Positions 28,509 through 38,869 of a stretch of 64,000 bases of DNA are shown piece by piece. Position 1 is the first letter of the stretch, and each line of letters opens with the position of its first letter. The translations under genes were made by a program, and so were the position numbers. Below the pieces are notes generated by a model. The model was not told the origin of the DNA and did not search any database. It saw only the letters and a program-made list of their open reading frames with translations. Origin of the DNA: an uncultured Synechococcales cyanobacterium (GTDB taxonomy: Bacteria > Cyanobacteriota > Cyanobacteriia > Thermosynechococcales > Thermosynechococcaceae); contig CADCWO010000002.1 of NCBI GenBank assembly GCA_902806435.1, positions 1 to 64,000 of the forward strand. The letters run 5' to 3'.

Positions 28509-30701
28509 TTAAGGTTTGAGTAACTTCTGCATCTCAGGGCTCGGCATATAACGATAACCATACGGGGTATTTTTGAGGCCTGAATCAGAGTCGTCTAAGA
28601 GCTGGGGCGTGACAAGGATGACCACCTCTCGTCGTTCGCTGGTCTTATCGACGCGCCGGAAGAGCCGCCCAAGCAATGGAATATCCCCAAGTATCGGTAT
28701 TTTTGCGACATTCAGGCGGTCTTGGTCTTGAATAATCCCGGTCAGAATCAGTGTTTGTCTATCTCGCAAGCGAACTCGGCCAGTTTCGAGGCGACGCTGG
28801 AGTAATAACCGGGCTTGAGACCCTTGGTCCTCAAATACCTCACCGGAAGGAGCACTAACCTCCGGCGAGATGTTCAGCGTCACAAATCCATTGTCATCAA
28901 TCTGGTCAACAGTGACATTAACAATCACCCCAGCAGGCTTGATGATCGGCTTCCGGGCACCTAAGACTAGATCACCATTGACATCCCGCGTTGAGGGTGC
29001 AACTTCAAAACCTGAGAAGATCTCCCGGGTCAAGTTCACCTGAGCGGAACTGCCCTCTTGCACAATCAAAGTAGGGTTGGTGAGGATCTTCGCAGATTGG
29101 TTCTGTACGGCCGCAAACAGGGTGGCAAGGAAGTTTTGTGCGATCGCACCAACGGCACCTACTCCAGTGGCGGCAGCAGCAGCGCCAGTAGCAGTTCTGC
29201 CGATGATCGTGGAAAGACCAACTCGGTTGACATTGTTCGGGTCTGGGCCAAATCGCAGTCCAATTGTGTCATTAACTCGATATTGAAGATCAGCGTTAGC
29301 ATTCTGACCTTGGATCAAATCCACATCCACAATTTTGACATTGACGGCTACCTGCCGCTGGCGAACATCTAACTGCATAAGCTGGAGTGTAGCAATCTCA
29401 ACCAACCGGGGAGGACCAAGCAGGGTCAGCGAATTACTTCTGGCATCAGCAACGACCTCTAAGCCTTGCAAAAGGTTAGAGCTTGCTTTCTGGGTTTGGC
29501 CTTGAACCTGTTGGCCGAGCACTTGACTTTCCGTGATGGTTTGACGTTCACTCTGAGATTGGTTTTCACTCAGAGCTTGGCTTTCTGATGAAGATGTTTG
29601 CAAGCTGGCGGTTGTACCAGTATTAGTTCCACCTCTGTTGGCTCCAAAGGCTTCTAGGAACTCCTTCCCACCTCGATACCTAACGTTTTCAGTCGTAATT
29701 GTGTTTCGTCTTAGGGAAGTTGAGGCTGTGGAGCTACTGGATTTATTAAAGGAATCATCAGAGGTGCCATTGCCACTCACCGTACCCCCGGTTTCGGCTA
29801 GGCTGGATAAACGCCGAATGAGAACAGCCTCCAGTGTCGCCTCAATTTGGTTAAGCCGCAGGGTACGCATCAGTCGGGTGTTTGGTGCTTCTGGTGGGGA
29901 AACATCAATATTAGAAAGGACAATATCCCCCACTGGGGGGGCAACTGCCCTTGGCAGCAGAGGGGCAGTAGAGGCGGCAGGCGTTTTAGGAGGTGCCGCA
30001 GTCGATGGGGTGATTAATAGTGGGCCTAAATTAGTAAAAGATGCGGGAGCACTTGACCTGGGTGGAATCGGGTTAGCTGAAGCAGAACTCGAGGTAGTAC
30101 GAGTTGATGGCCCAGACCCTTGAGTACGCAAAGTCGGCATTAGCGTTGCTGGAGGAGGCGTTAAAGCAGCAGGAACTGGTAGGGTACGTGGAGTGATTGA
30201 AGCGCGGGCTGAAGTGGTTGGCGTTGCTTGAGGTGAAGTAGAAGCTTCTTGGGCCGTAATTTTGGGAGTAGGAGTAGGTGCTGGTGTATTACTGGAATTT
30301 GGGTTGAAACTAAGGGTAATAGCCTCAGCATCTTGCCGGACAATAGTGCTTACGGGTGGCCTGTCAGCCCCAGTAACAACGAGTTGGATACTGTTAGTGC
30401 TTGGCTGATTGACTTGGACGGAGGCAATAGCAAAAGCAGGATTGTTTCGCCAGAAACTCTTGCCTTGAGGTAGGTGAAGCTGCGTATCGCTGATATTGAC
30501 TAGCAAGGTGTTGCTAAGTTCAGCAGTGGCAATAGTAGGACGACTACTGCCTTGAATGTTTAAAGTCAGCTCAATGCCACCACTAGAAGTGGAGTTGAGC
30601 CGGATTGCTGTTACGACGGTTGCAGCGGCCCAGACAGTAGGAGCTGTAAGCAGCAAAATAGTTGCGCCTATTGCTATGCTGCTTGCTTGATGCAGCCTCA
30701 T
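28509..30701 (-). CDS. pilQ: Secretin of type IV pilus/type II secretion type (PilQ-like) with AMIN domain
   Basis: 730 residues with a signal peptide (to about residue 25). An AMIN domain follows (about 28-130), then a long Pro/Thr/Ser-rich linker, an N-domain region (about 265-450), and the secretin ring domain (about 480-710; VNLTREIFSGFEVAPST, ARLLLQRRLETGRVRLRDRQTLILTG, VAKIPILGDIPLLGRLF). This forms the outer-membrane pore for pili. In many cyanobacteria pilQ follows pilMNO; here no pilM, pilN or pilO is adjacent. It may be the main PilQ relocated or a second secretin. ATG at 30699-30701. Confidence 0.85.
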   Translation of the reverse strand: MRLHQASSIAIGATILLLTAPTVWAAATVVTAIRLNSTSSGGIELTLNIQGSSRPTIATAELSNTLLVNISDTQLHLPQGKSFWRNNPAFAIASVQVNQPSTNSIQLVVTGADRPPVSTIVRQDAEAITLSFNPNSSNTPAPTPTPKITAQEASTSPQATPTTSARASITPRTLPVPAALTPPPATLMPTLRTQGSGPSTRTTSSSASANPIPPRSSAPASFTNLGPLLITPSTAAPPKTPAASTAPLLPRAVAPPVGDIVLSNIDVSPPEAPNTRLMRTLRLNQIEATLEAVLIRRLSSLAETGGTVSGNGTSDDSFNKSSSSTASTSLRRNTITTENVRYRGGKEFLEAFGANRGGTNTGTTASLQTSSSESQALSENQSQSERQTITESQVLGQQVQGQTQKASSNLLQGLEVVADARSNSLTLLGPPRLVEIATLQLMQLDVRQRQVAVNVKIVDVDLIQGQNANADLQYRVNDTIGLRFGPDPNNVNRVGLSTIIGRTATGAAAAATGVGAVGAIAQNFLATLFAAVQNQSAKILTNPTLIVQEGSSAQVNLTREIFSGFEVAPSTRDVNGDLVLGARKPIIKPAGVIVNVTVDQIDDNGFVTLNISPEVSAPSGEVFEDQGSQARLLLQRRLETGRVRLRDRQTLILTGIIQDQDRLNVAKIPILGDIPLLGRLFRRVDKTSERREVVILVTPQLLDDSDSGLKNTPYGYRYMPSPEMQKLLKP

Positions 30702-31157
30702 CTTTTAATCCTCGGTCAAAAAAGTCTGAAACAGAACCATCCACAAACGTACCCTCTTAACAAAAATAACTGGCTAGCTTTTCAACTCTTCAAACGAATA
30801 CTTTTTCATGTTGCGGTACGGCTACTCAAGCAAGTGGGTATGCCTAAAGTCGGCAGGGATGAGCCTTTAGAGCCTTTAGGCAAATGTACTGTCAGGCGGG
30901 CACATAATAAGCAACTTAAAAAATAATAAAAACTAGATAGAAAGAGTCTTTGCGTGCAATGCTTTCGGTATTGATGCGGACATTATAGAAGTTACCCTTA
31001 AAGGATCCCTGAACCTACTAGATCTGGAAGATTCTCTAGCATAGGAGTAGGTTAATGGGGTTGCATTCCAGGAGCTAACACCCAAAAAATTCGACATGCC
31101 ATTCAGCAAAAGCGGTTGCTGAGCAAGATTGATAGCAATAGTAATGACTACACAGCG
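30702..31157. other. Intergenic region upstream of the secretin gene
   Basis: 456 bases. It holds an imperfect inverted repeat with 8-bp arms AACCTACT (31012-31019) and AGTAGGTT (31046-31053). A short coding-like stretch around 31075-31135 reads ANTQKIRHAIQQKRLLSKID without a start or family match. Plus-strand frames here lack ribosome-binding sites. Nothing firm. Confidence 0.4.
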
Positions 31158-31637
31158 CTATCTGACGCTCTGAGTGTTGCTAGTAGGTATATCCGCAAGC
31201 ATGGAAAGGAGCAACGCAACCAGCCCAACGATAAAGAGAACAGCACGGGCGGCGTGTCCATACTCCCACTGATCACGCACCTGCATCCAGTCAATTGGCA
31301 CCGATGTTGCGGTATCCACTCTCAGGTTGGCTGGACCAACAAAGCGTATCCAGACGATCAGTGCCACTGCGATGCAGAGCCCAGCGGTCAAGGTTAGAAC
31401 GAAAACAGTTCGGCGCTTACGGACCAGCAAGAGCACAACTACCGTCGCAATCAAAGCAACGTACTCTGCCGGGCCAATGATCCGTCCGAACCCGTTATAT
31501 AAAACCTTTTGCACCTCGAGCCATGTAGAGGCGGGCAAAGCCATTTTGTTGGGAAGCTCCAGCAGATGGCAGAACGCAACCCCGGTGGCTAGAGCTGTAA
31601 GGAGAAGGCTAACGAACCGAGCTGTTTTTAGAATCAT
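31158..31637 (-). CDS. Four-span membrane protein (DUF1772-like)
   Basis: 159 residues from the ATG at 31635-31637, chosen because GAGGG lies about seven bases before it; an ATG two codons upstream is too close to that site. Four hydrophobic segments (about 5-25, 55-72, 80-100, 128-148) with a pattern similar to DUF1772/anthrone-oxygenase-like membrane proteins. Function unknown. It follows menA on the same strand with a 77-base gap. Confidence 0.65.
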   Translation of the reverse strand: MILKTARFVSLLLTALATGVAFCHLLELPNKMALPASTWLEVQKVLYNGFGRIIGPAEYVALIATVVVLLLVRKRRTVFVLTLTAGLCIAVALIVWIRFVGPANLRVDTATSVPIDWMQVRDQWEYGHAARAVLFIVGLVALLLSMLADIPTSNTQSVR

Positions 31638-31714
31638 AAGCATTCCCTCGAATACCGCTTGCCCAAGCAACGCTCGGCAACCTGTACAGCTTACGTCACA
31701 GTCTTAGTACCCAA

Positions 31715-32620
31715 TTAAATTCCTGCAAGCACAAAGCCCAATCCCAGCAATAAGCCGCTCCAAAAATGTAGGGCTACGGCAATAAACTTGCAATTACTGA
31801 CCTTTTCTGGCTGGTTGTGATACTCACCAACGTACCGAGATAGCTTGAGCGCAAAAGGCAGGCTGGCAAAGGTAAGTAACGTCCAGAACGGAAAAATTCC
31901 CAATCCGACAAACAAACCCGTGAGAACATAAATACTGCCACCAAGCCACGGTAACAGTTGGGCAGCTGTGGCTGTCCCTAATCGCACAATCGGAGAACGC
32001 TTTCCCGCCGCCAAGTCATCTTCAACTTGGTGAAAGTGAGAACAAAACAGAATTAAACTTGTGGTGATACCAATAATCAGGGAAGCAGCCAACCCGGTTG
32101 AAGACCAAGCAGCAGTCTGACTGTAGTAGGCGGCGGCAACGGCTAGGGGACCAAAACAAATAAAGCAAATGATCTCTCCTAAACCCTGGTAACCGAAGCG
32201 AAAAGGTGGCCCCTGGTAGCTATAGCCCAGGACACAGCAGAGGAGTACCAGTTCAACCACGGTGGGGTCTTGCTGCCACCAAGCGATCGCCAGCACCCCC
32301 AGCACTCCCACCCCCAGGAACAGATTCCCCAACCAGAAAACCAGCGGCTTATTTCCCGTCAGGTTGACCACGGAATGGTGTTTATTTTGGTCAATCCCAG
32401 TCTCAGCATCAAACACATCATTGCTGAGATTCATCCAGGCCAGAATTGAAATCGCCGCCATTAAGAAAGTAGAAAAGACTGCCCCGTGAATTATCTGCGT
32501 TTGGGCAAAGGCGATCGCAGTCCCGGTCCAAATGGGGATTATCGCGACGCTATACATTGGCGGTTTAATCGCTGCTAACCACAATTGCTTGTTGGAATGA
32601 GCAATAAACTTTGTCGTCAT
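31715..32620 (-). CDS. menA: 2-carboxy-1,4-naphthoquinone phytyltransferase MenA
   Basis: 301 residues, a UbiA-superfamily membrane prenyltransferase with eight to nine predicted spans. The first Asp-rich motif is NDVFDAETGIDQ (about residues 68-79), the second is around HFHQVEDDLAAGKRSP. It attaches the phytyl chain to DHNA in phylloquinone synthesis, supplying the photosystem I A1 cofactor. N-terminal motif LWLAAIKPPMYSVAIIPIW is typical of the cyanobacterial enzyme. ATG at 32618-32620. Confidence 0.93.
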   Translation of the reverse strand: MTTKFIAHSNKQLWLAAIKPPMYSVAIIPIWTGTAIAFAQTQIIHGAVFSTFLMAAISILAWMNLSNDVFDAETGIDQNKHHSVVNLTGNKPLVFWLGNLFLGVGVLGVLAIAWWQQDPTVVELVLLCCVLGYSYQGPPFRFGYQGLGEIICFICFGPLAVAAAYYSQTAAWSSTGLAASLIIGITTSLILFCSHFHQVEDDLAAGKRSPIVRLGTATAAQLLPWLGGSIYVLTGLFVGLGIFPFWTLLTFASLPFALKLSRYVGEYHNQPEKVSNCKFIAVALHFWSGLLLGLGFVLAGI

Positions 32621-32850
32621 TAGATGGTACCCATCACCTGCTTTGAAGTCCCATCATTTTACGCTCCTAGGGTCGGGCCATGACGTTCTTCGTAACAATT
32701 CTCCAGCTGTGCGTGCCTGTGCAGTAGTGGTGCCTGGCAACTCCCTCGACCGTCAGCCATTTTGCTCCTAGGCCCTGAGTCCCTTGCTCCAGCCAGCAAT
32801 GCGCTTCATTTTTAAGCGAAAATTAAGGGGTAGCCTCCTATTGATTGCCT

Positions 32851-34728
32851 GTGACTACCTCCTGGAAAGTCTTGCCCCTGCTTCAAGAGCCTGAGCGTTT
32901 AGAAAACCGCTTAAAAGAAATTCCAGCGGAACCGGGCGTCTATTTTATGCGGGATGCCAGTGACCAGATTCTCTACATTGGCAAGTCAAAAAAACTTCGT
33001 GCTCGTGTTCGTTCCTACTTTCGCGAGGCGCAAGCCCTGGTTCCCCGGTTGGCGTTGATGGTCAAGCAGGTAGCCGAAATTGAGTTCATTGTCACGGATA
33101 CAGAAGCGGAAGCGCTGGCTCTAGAAGCAAACTTGATCAAGCAGCACCAGCCCTACTTCAACGTGCTGCTCAAAGACGACAAGAAGTATCCCTACCTATG
33201 TATTACCTGGTCAGAGACCTATCCCCGCATTTTTATCACGCGCAAACGCCGTTTAAGCCAGGAAAAAGACAGGTACTATGGCCCCTACGTTGACGCCAGG
33301 GTGCTGCGCCAAACCTTGCGCCTAGTTAAGCAGATCTTTCCGCTGCGGCAACGACCACAACCACTGTTCAAAGACCGGCCTTGCTTGAACTATGACATTG
33401 GCCGTTGCCCAGGGGTTTGCCAGCAATTGGTTTCTCCAGAGGAGTATCGCAAGATCATGCAGAAGGTGGCAATGATCTTTCAAGGCCGGACCCAGGAACT
33501 GGTTGAGGCACTCACCCTTCAAATGGAACAGGCGGCAGCAGGTTTGAACTTTGAACAGGCAGCCCGGTTGCGGGATCAAATTGCCGGTTTGAAGTCCCTA
33601 GGAGCTGACCAGAAAGTAGCACTGCCGGATGACACTATCTCCCGCGATGCGATCGCCCTGGCGGTGAGTGAACAATACGCCAGTGTTCAACTTTTTCAGA
33701 TTCGGGCCGGACGGTTGGTCGGACGATTGGGATTTTTTGCTGATGCCCAATCGGGTTCAGCCGGTGCAATTTTGCAGCGGGTGTTAGAAGAACATTACGC
33801 CACTGCTGATCCGGTAGAAATCCCCACAGAAATTTTGGTGCAGCACGAGTTGCCAGAAGGTAGCTTGCTTGCCGACTACCTCAGCACCACTAAAGGCCGT
33901 AAAGTGACTATCTTGATGCCGCAGCGGCAAACGAAGGCGGAACTGATTGAAATGGTGGAGCGGAATGCTCAGCACGAGTTAACTCGCAACCAACGTCTTA
34001 GCGATCGCAATACCGCCGCGATGGCGGATCTAGCGGAAATTTTGGACTTGCCGGAGCTGCCCCACCGGATTGAGGGCTACGACATTTCCCACGTTCAAGG
34101 CTCTGATGCTGTTGCTTCCCAGGTGGTGTTTATCGATGGCCTGCCGGCCAAACAACACTACCGTCACTACAAGATCAAAAGTCCCCAGGTGAGTGCTGGC
34201 CACTCCGATGACTTTGCCAGTATGGCAGAGGTGATCCGACGGCGGTTTCGCGCGTACGCTGCAGACCCAGAACGTCAGCGGCTGGGTAACCCGGACTGGC
34301 CGGACCTGGTGATGATTGATGGCGGCAAAGGGCAGCTCTCGGCTGTCGTGGCAGTCCTCCAGGAACTGGGTTTACTGGAAGACCTGCGGCTGGTTAGCTT
34401 GGCTAAGCAGCGGGAAGAACTATTTCTCCCCGGTGAATCGTTACCTTTGATCAGCGATGCAGAGCAGCCGGGGGTCCAGCTCCTGCGACGGCTGCGAGAT
34501 GAAGCTCACCGATTTGCCGTCAGCTTCCACCGCCAGCAACGTAGCGATCGCATGCGGCGATCACGCCTCGATGAGATTCCCGGTCTGGGTTATCAGCGGC
34601 AAAAGCAACTCTTATCTGCTTTTCGCTCTGTCGACTACATCCGTGAGGCAACGCCAGCCCAACTAGCAACCGTCCCGATGATTGGTCCCCAAATTGCCCA
34701 GCAAATCTACGACTACTTCCATCCTTGA
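32851..34728 (+). CDS. uvrC: UvrABC nucleotide-excision repair endonuclease subunit C
   Basis: About 625 residues. GIY-YIG nuclease domain at the N-terminus ([22 protein letters not shown]), a cysteine-containing region ([13 protein letters not shown]), a UVR motif (about residues 205-240), an RNase H-like second nuclease domain ([22 protein letters not shown]) and a C-terminal helix-hairpin-helix (about 570-625). UvrC cuts on both sides of bulky lesions. There is no ATG at the start: GTG at 32851 or TTG at 32845 are the candidates and no ideal ribosome-binding site decides between them. No LexA-type box seen upstream. Confidence 0.95.
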   Translation: MTTSWKVLPLLQEPERLENRLKEIPAEPGVYFMRDASDQILYIGKSKKLRARVRSYFREAQALVPRLALMVKQVAEIEFIVTDTEAEALALEANLIKQHQPYFNVLLKDDKKYPYLCITWSETYPRIFITRKRRLSQEKDRYYGPYVDARVLRQTLRLVKQIFPLRQRPQPLFKDRPCLNYDIGRCPGVCQQLVSPEEYRKIMQKVAMIFQGRTQELVEALTLQMEQAAAGLNFEQAARLRDQIAGLKSLGADQKVALPDDTISRDAIALAVSEQYASVQLFQIRAGRLVGRLGFFADAQSGSAGAILQRVLEEHYATADPVEIPTEILVQHELPEGSLLADYLSTTKGRKVTILMPQRQTKAELIEMVERNAQHELTRNQRLSDRNTAAMADLAEILDLPELPHRIEGYDISHVQGSDAVASQVVFIDGLPAKQHYRHYKIKSPQVSAGHSDDFASMAEVIRRRFRAYAADPERQRLGNPDWPDLVMIDGGKGQLSAVVAVLQELGLLEDLRLVSLAKQREELFLPGESLPLISDAEQPGVQLLRRLRDEAHRFAVSFHRQQRSDRMRRSRLDEIPGLGYQRQKQLLSAFRSVDYIREATPAQLATVPMIGPQIAQQIYDYFHP

Positions 34729-34844
34729 GGAAAAATGTTTGCCGGAAGATACCTCACGTTTGGGAATTTATAAAGTTACCAAGTCAATACATCAAGGACT
34801 TCTAGCCGCAATAACAACTCTATGATGCTACCAGTAGGCTTTTA

Positions 34845-35213
34845 GCACTAAGGAAATTAAGAGTTAGGTTGGTGATTGATGATTCTGAGACAGGCTATTC
34901 TTCCTTGGGGTATCTGCATCAGTTTGCGATCGATATGTTAAAGATTGACCGCTCCTTTATTGCACAGATAGAGCGGCAGCTCGACTAAAAATGTGAGGAT
35001 TTCTCTAGAAGGTAATGACTCTTCTGGTGGGAGAAAGAATAATATGTCCAAGCGCGGCAATTTAGAGATTACTGAAACAATCGTCACCCTGGCTCGAAAA
35101 CTTGGTGTAGATGTGACAGCTGGAGGGGTGGAAACGGCAGAACAGCTGCAACAACTGAGAGCCTTGAAGTGTGATTATGGGCAAGGATATTTTTTCTCAC
35201 ATCCTCTAGCATA
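34845..35213 (+). pseudogene. Fragment of a decayed EAL-domain (c-di-GMP phosphodiesterase) gene
   Basis: The first frame reads LRVRLVIDDSETGYSSLGYL, then FAIDMLKIDRSFIAQI, and ends at a TAA at 34986-34988. In another frame, from about 35043, comes ITETIVTLARKLGVDVTAGG, then VETAEQLQQLRALKCDYGQG and YFFSHPLA. These are consecutive blocks of an EAL domain in the right order. The usual DDFGTGYS is DDSETGYS and the AEGVE glutamate is changed to AGGVE, so the active site is also damaged. The N-terminal half of the domain and any sensor region are missing. Confidence 0.85.
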
Positions 35214-35398
35214 GTCAGACAGCAGAGGAGCTGATGATGGCACAGCCATCATGGTGAGCTTGTAAACTAGAGATGTTCACTTGCTGCTGGTAAAACTCTC
35301 CAGCACCGGCTTGTCCATTCAAATCCACTCAACGACCAAGTCCCTGCTTTCATGGCAAAATGCGTTACAAAGAACTGCCCGTTGGCAGCTTAGAATAA

Positions 35399-36499
35399 AT
35401 GACACAGATTCTTCAAGGACAGGTCGTAGCGCTGTTTGCGTTTGATCTCGGTTACAAAGTTTCGCTAGACCAGGTCAAAGATTTATTGTCATCAATGCCT
35501 GTTCAACCACTTTCGGGTAAGAAGCAAACACCTAACTATTTGCAATACACCCGGCCACCCCAAGTTTTAAATTTGGGAGAAACAGATGTTCTTAATACCC
35601 TTTTGGATCAGCCTGGTCAAATTCAAGCTAAGGTATTTGACTTTGGAGCTGCTAGTCTGTCTTATCGCTGGCCCTTAACGCTGCACGGGCAGGGGCTTCA
35701 GATCCAAGATCTACCGCTACTCAGTCAGAAACTCTACAACCAAAACCTGGAAGCTCACGCCAGGAAGCAGATTCAGAGTTTGATGGAAAAAATTCAACCG
35801 GCAATTATCCGGCCTGATCTGTCGAGCCTGGTTGAAGATTACTACGTATTCATCTTTGAGAGCCTCGAGCAACCTCTGCCAGCCATAGAGTTAATGGCTC
35901 AGCACCACTCAATGCTGGCTCAAGTCTTGCGGTTTGATACCCAACCCCTTAGTTTGGAGCAACAAGAGGAAGCGTTAGGGCAGAAAATCTCCTACTACGA
36001 GAATGACTTGGTGATTGTGGATTGGAATGCCACAATTATTTATGATCAGGACTACTGGGATACGTTCAATGTCCTGGAGTTGCTCAACGCCGAACTGCTA
36101 GAGGCTCGTTGCATCGATGCCCAGCTAGACAAGCGGGTTGAGGACTACGAAGGCCTGGTGGAAAAGCGGGTCGAATGGCCGATTCCTCTGCGGACGCCTT
36201 ATGGTCAAGCAATTGAAGCCCTGGCAGAGTTACGAATTGAAGCATCTTTGATTACAGAACGGGTTGAGAATTCCCTGAAACTGATTGGTGACGTTTACCT
36301 AGCTCGCATTCATAAGGCCGCAACTCAGCGATTTTATTTACAGGAGTGGGAAGTTTCAATTTCCCGAAAGCTTGATATTATTGCTAATCTTTACCAGCTT
36401 TTGACTGACCGGGTAAGCACAGTTCAGTCTCAAACCCTGGAAATCGTGATTATCGCGCTGATTTTGATTGAAATCATCGTAGGTTTACTTCGCGTTTAA
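35399..36499 (+). CDS. Rmd1/YagE (DUF155)-like protein with C-terminal membrane anchor
   Basis: 366 residues. The central ISYYENDLVIVDWNATIIYD, the following LNVELLEA-like helix, and the C-terminal RFYLQEWEVSISRKLDIIANLYQLLTDR followed by one hydrophobic segment (about 345-364) match the layout of the Rmd1/YagE (DUF155) family, whose eukaryotic members support mitochondrial translation. The bacterial role is unknown. ATG at 35399 with a poor ribosome-binding site. Family assignment is by pattern, not search. Confidence 0.65.
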   Translation: MTQILQGQVVALFAFDLGYKVSLDQVKDLLSSMPVQPLSGKKQTPNYLQYTRPPQVLNLGETDVLNTLLDQPGQIQAKVFDFGAASLSYRWPLTLHGQGLQIQDLPLLSQKLYNQNLEAHARKQIQSLMEKIQPAIIRPDLSSLVEDYYVFIFESLEQPLPAIELMAQHHSMLAQVLRFDTQPLSLEQQEEALGQKISYYENDLVIVDWNATIIYDQDYWDTFNVLELLNAELLEARCIDAQLDKRVEDYEGLVEKRVEWPIPLRTPYGQAIEALAELRIEASLITERVENSLKLIGDVYLARIHKAATQRFYLQEWEVSISRKLDIIANLYQLLTDRVSTVQSQTLEIVIIALILIEIIVGLLRV

Positions 36500-37192
36500 G
36501 GCAGAGGTAATTAACCTCAGTTTGACAAAGTTAGAGTGCTGTAGTAACCCCAATGAGCCAGCCTTAGAGAAGCGATCGCATAGGCTCTGCAATTGAGGAC
36601 GTAAGAACTACGGTAGAGGATTTGTACGTCTGGGGTACCAGCTTCTATCTTGTGCATCTTTACTGTTAGGCGGCTAGGATTACTACCTTTGAGGATTCTG
36701 CAGTTGGGTGGTTGAGGATGTTCCAGTTCCTCCACCCTCAGTTGAGCGGTAACTTGAATCCGTTTGGGCCTCTGGGCATCTCATCTAACTAGATCTACTC
36801 CTCTGGTGATCAGCGTTCATGCGGATTTGAGATAAAAATTTAGGAGCGCTTGAAGCAGTCGGGAGTGATGCATATACCGTAAGGGCAACCTTGTAAGTGC
36901 GATCTTCCCCAACCTGTTTTGTGAGCTTTTCAAGTAACCGGCAAGGCCTCATGGCTACCGTAACCTCAAGAGTTGCTACGGTAAGGGTGGCGGCAAGAGG
37001 TAACAGGTAACGGTAAGTTGTCCACCAAAATACTTAATCCACCGGACGCGCGTTCGGTACTTGTCTATTCCCCGCGGCGGTAGCCGGAATTATTGCAGGT
37101 ATCAGAAAACTTACCCCCTGTTGTAGACTCGCTAGTACTGCGGCTGACAAGAGGAGATTTGTTTGGATGGTTGAAGCTAGAAGCCTAAGGTA
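36500..37192. other. 693-base intergenic region without a recognised gene
   Basis: No convincing coding frame on either strand. A 72-codon minus-strand frame (36517-36735) has no family. Features seen: a small inverted repeat GAGGT/ACCTC at about 36505-36519, and a cluster of GGTAA/TTACC-type words between about 36930 and 37020, including a possible TACCGTA/TACGGTA hairpin. The promoter of the M14 peptidase should lie at the right end. Confidence 0.45.
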
Positions 37193-38869
37193 ATGAACTT
37201 TAAACGCTATTTCACTAACGAGGAACTTAAATTTCAACTCCACGAGTGGGCTGAAGCCTATCCTACTCTTTTAGCCTTGAGCCAGATTGGCAGCAGCTAT
37301 CAAGAGCAACCAATATGGCTTGTAACGTTAACTAATCAAGCAACAGGAGTTGATATAGAAAAGCCTGCGGTCTGGCTCGATGCCAATATTCACGCCACAG
37401 AACTTGCGGGGACGGTAACTATCCTGCATGCACTGCACACGCTGCTTACCGGCTATGGGCAAGACGAGCGCATTACTAGCCTGCTAGACACCAGCACCTT
37501 TTACGCCATGCCCCGCGTTAACCCAGATGGGGCAGCGCTAGCAATGGCTGCTACGCCCCGGTACATTCGCTCTGGAGTACGTGCCTATCCATGGGAGGAA
37601 AAAGCAGCAGGATTACATATGGAGGATGTGGATGGGGATGGCCGAATTTTGCAGATACGCATTCCTGATCCGCATGGAGATTGGAAAGTTAGTTCTCTTG
37701 ATACTCGGTTAATGGAGAAACGGGAACCGGATGAACAAGGTGACACCTACTATCGCCTGCTCCCGGAAGGATTGATTGATCACTTTGACGGCTACACCAT
37801 CAAAATTGCCTCACCTCTGGAAGGATTAGATTTTAACCGCAACTTTCCATTTGAGTGGCGGCCAGAAGCGGAGCAGCCGGGAGCCGGCCCCTACCCAGCT
37901 TCAGAGCTAGAGATCAAGGCAATGGTAGACTTTATTGCCAAGCATCCGAATATCAATGCAGCGCTGACCTACCATACCCACGGTGGCGTAATCCTGCGCT
38001 CCTATAGCACCAAGCCTGATGAGGAGATGGATACAGATGATCTACGGGTTTATCAAAAACTCGGCGATCGCGGCAGCCAGCTAACCGGCTATCCCTGCCT
38101 CTCGATCTACCACGACTTCCGTTACCACCCAAAGGAGGTAATTACAGGAGCCTTCGATGACTGGTTGTACGACCACTTTGGTATCTTTGCCTTTACGGTG
38201 GAACTCTGGGACTTGCCCGGACAAGCCGGAGTGCCGGAACGGAAAATCCTTGAGTGGTTCCAGGACCACCCCCACGCAGATGATCTCAAAATTCTCCAGT
38301 GGCTTGATCAGCAGGTTGGGGCCGAAGCCTACGTTGAGTGGTATCCGTTTGAGCACCCGCAACTGGGAGCGGTAGAACTGGGGGGATGGAACACGCTTTA
38401 CACCTGGCGCAATCCTCCGCCAAATTGGCTGGAGCGGGAGGCAGCACGAAACACGCCTTTTGTGTTGGCGCTGGGTGACATGCTGCCCCACTTGACTATC
38501 CACACACTAGACCTGAAGCCCTTGGGCCAAGATGTTTACCAGCTCAAGCTAGTGATCGAAAATACGGGCTTCTGGTCAACCTCAACCAGCCAGCAAGGAA
38601 GAACCCGCCAAGCTGCCCGCCCGGTGAGAGTTGAGCTGAGCTTGCCAGAGACTGCGATTCTGGCTAGTGGTAGACAACGCCTTGAGCTGGGTCACCTAGA
38701 AGGACGCAGTAACAAGTTAAGTTCCGCCTACTACAGCAATAGCCCCACGGATAATCGTGCCTATGCGGAGTGGGTTGTACAGGCCCTACCTGGAGCTGTG
38801 ATCAGCGTCAAGGTCCACAGCGATCGCGCAGGTACCCTCCATAATGAAGTCCAAGTTCCTCTGTTGTAA
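37193..38869 (+). CDS. M14-family zinc carboxypeptidase
   Basis: 558 residues, no signal peptide, so probably cytoplasmic. Zinc ligands are H67 and E70 in NIHATELAG and the His in LTYHTHGG; the catalytic Glu is in FTVELWD. RVNPDGA and FNRNFPFEW are substrate-binding motifs of the family. The last 120 residues look like a separate beta-rich domain. Substrate unknown. Its stop codon overlaps the ATG of the next gene (TAATG), showing translational coupling with the Dabb protein. Confidence 0.9.
   Translation: MNFKRYFTNEELKFQLHEWAEAYPTLLALSQIGSSYQEQPIWLVTLTNQATGVDIEKPAVWLDANIHATELAGTVTILHALHTLLTGYGQDERITSLLDTSTFYAMPRVNPDGAALAMAATPRYIRSGVRAYPWEEKAAGLHMEDVDGDGRILQIRIPDPHGDWKVSSLDTRLMEKREPDEQGDTYYRLLPEGLIDHFDGYTIKIASPLEGLDFNRNFPFEWRPEAEQPGAGPYPASELEIKAMVDFIAKHPNINAALTYHTHGGVILRSYSTKPDEEMDTDDLRVYQKLGDRGSQLTGYPCLSIYHDFRYHPKEVITGAFDDWLYDHFGIFAFTVELWDLPGQAGVPERKILEWFQDHPHADDLKILQWLDQQVGAEAYVEWYPFEHPQLGAVELGGWNTLYTWRNPPPNWLEREAARNTPFVLALGDMLPHLTIHTLDLKPLGQDVYQLKLVIENTGFWSTSTSQQGRTRQAARPVRVELSLPETAILASGRQRLELGHLEGRSNKLSSAYYSNSPTDNRAYAEWVVQALPGAVISVKVHSDRAGTLHNEVQVPLL

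Noticed and set aside
36930-37020. Cluster of GGTAA-type words as a possible tandem repeat or telomere-like array
   Set aside because: Spacing and sequence are irregular; it does not form a true repeat array.
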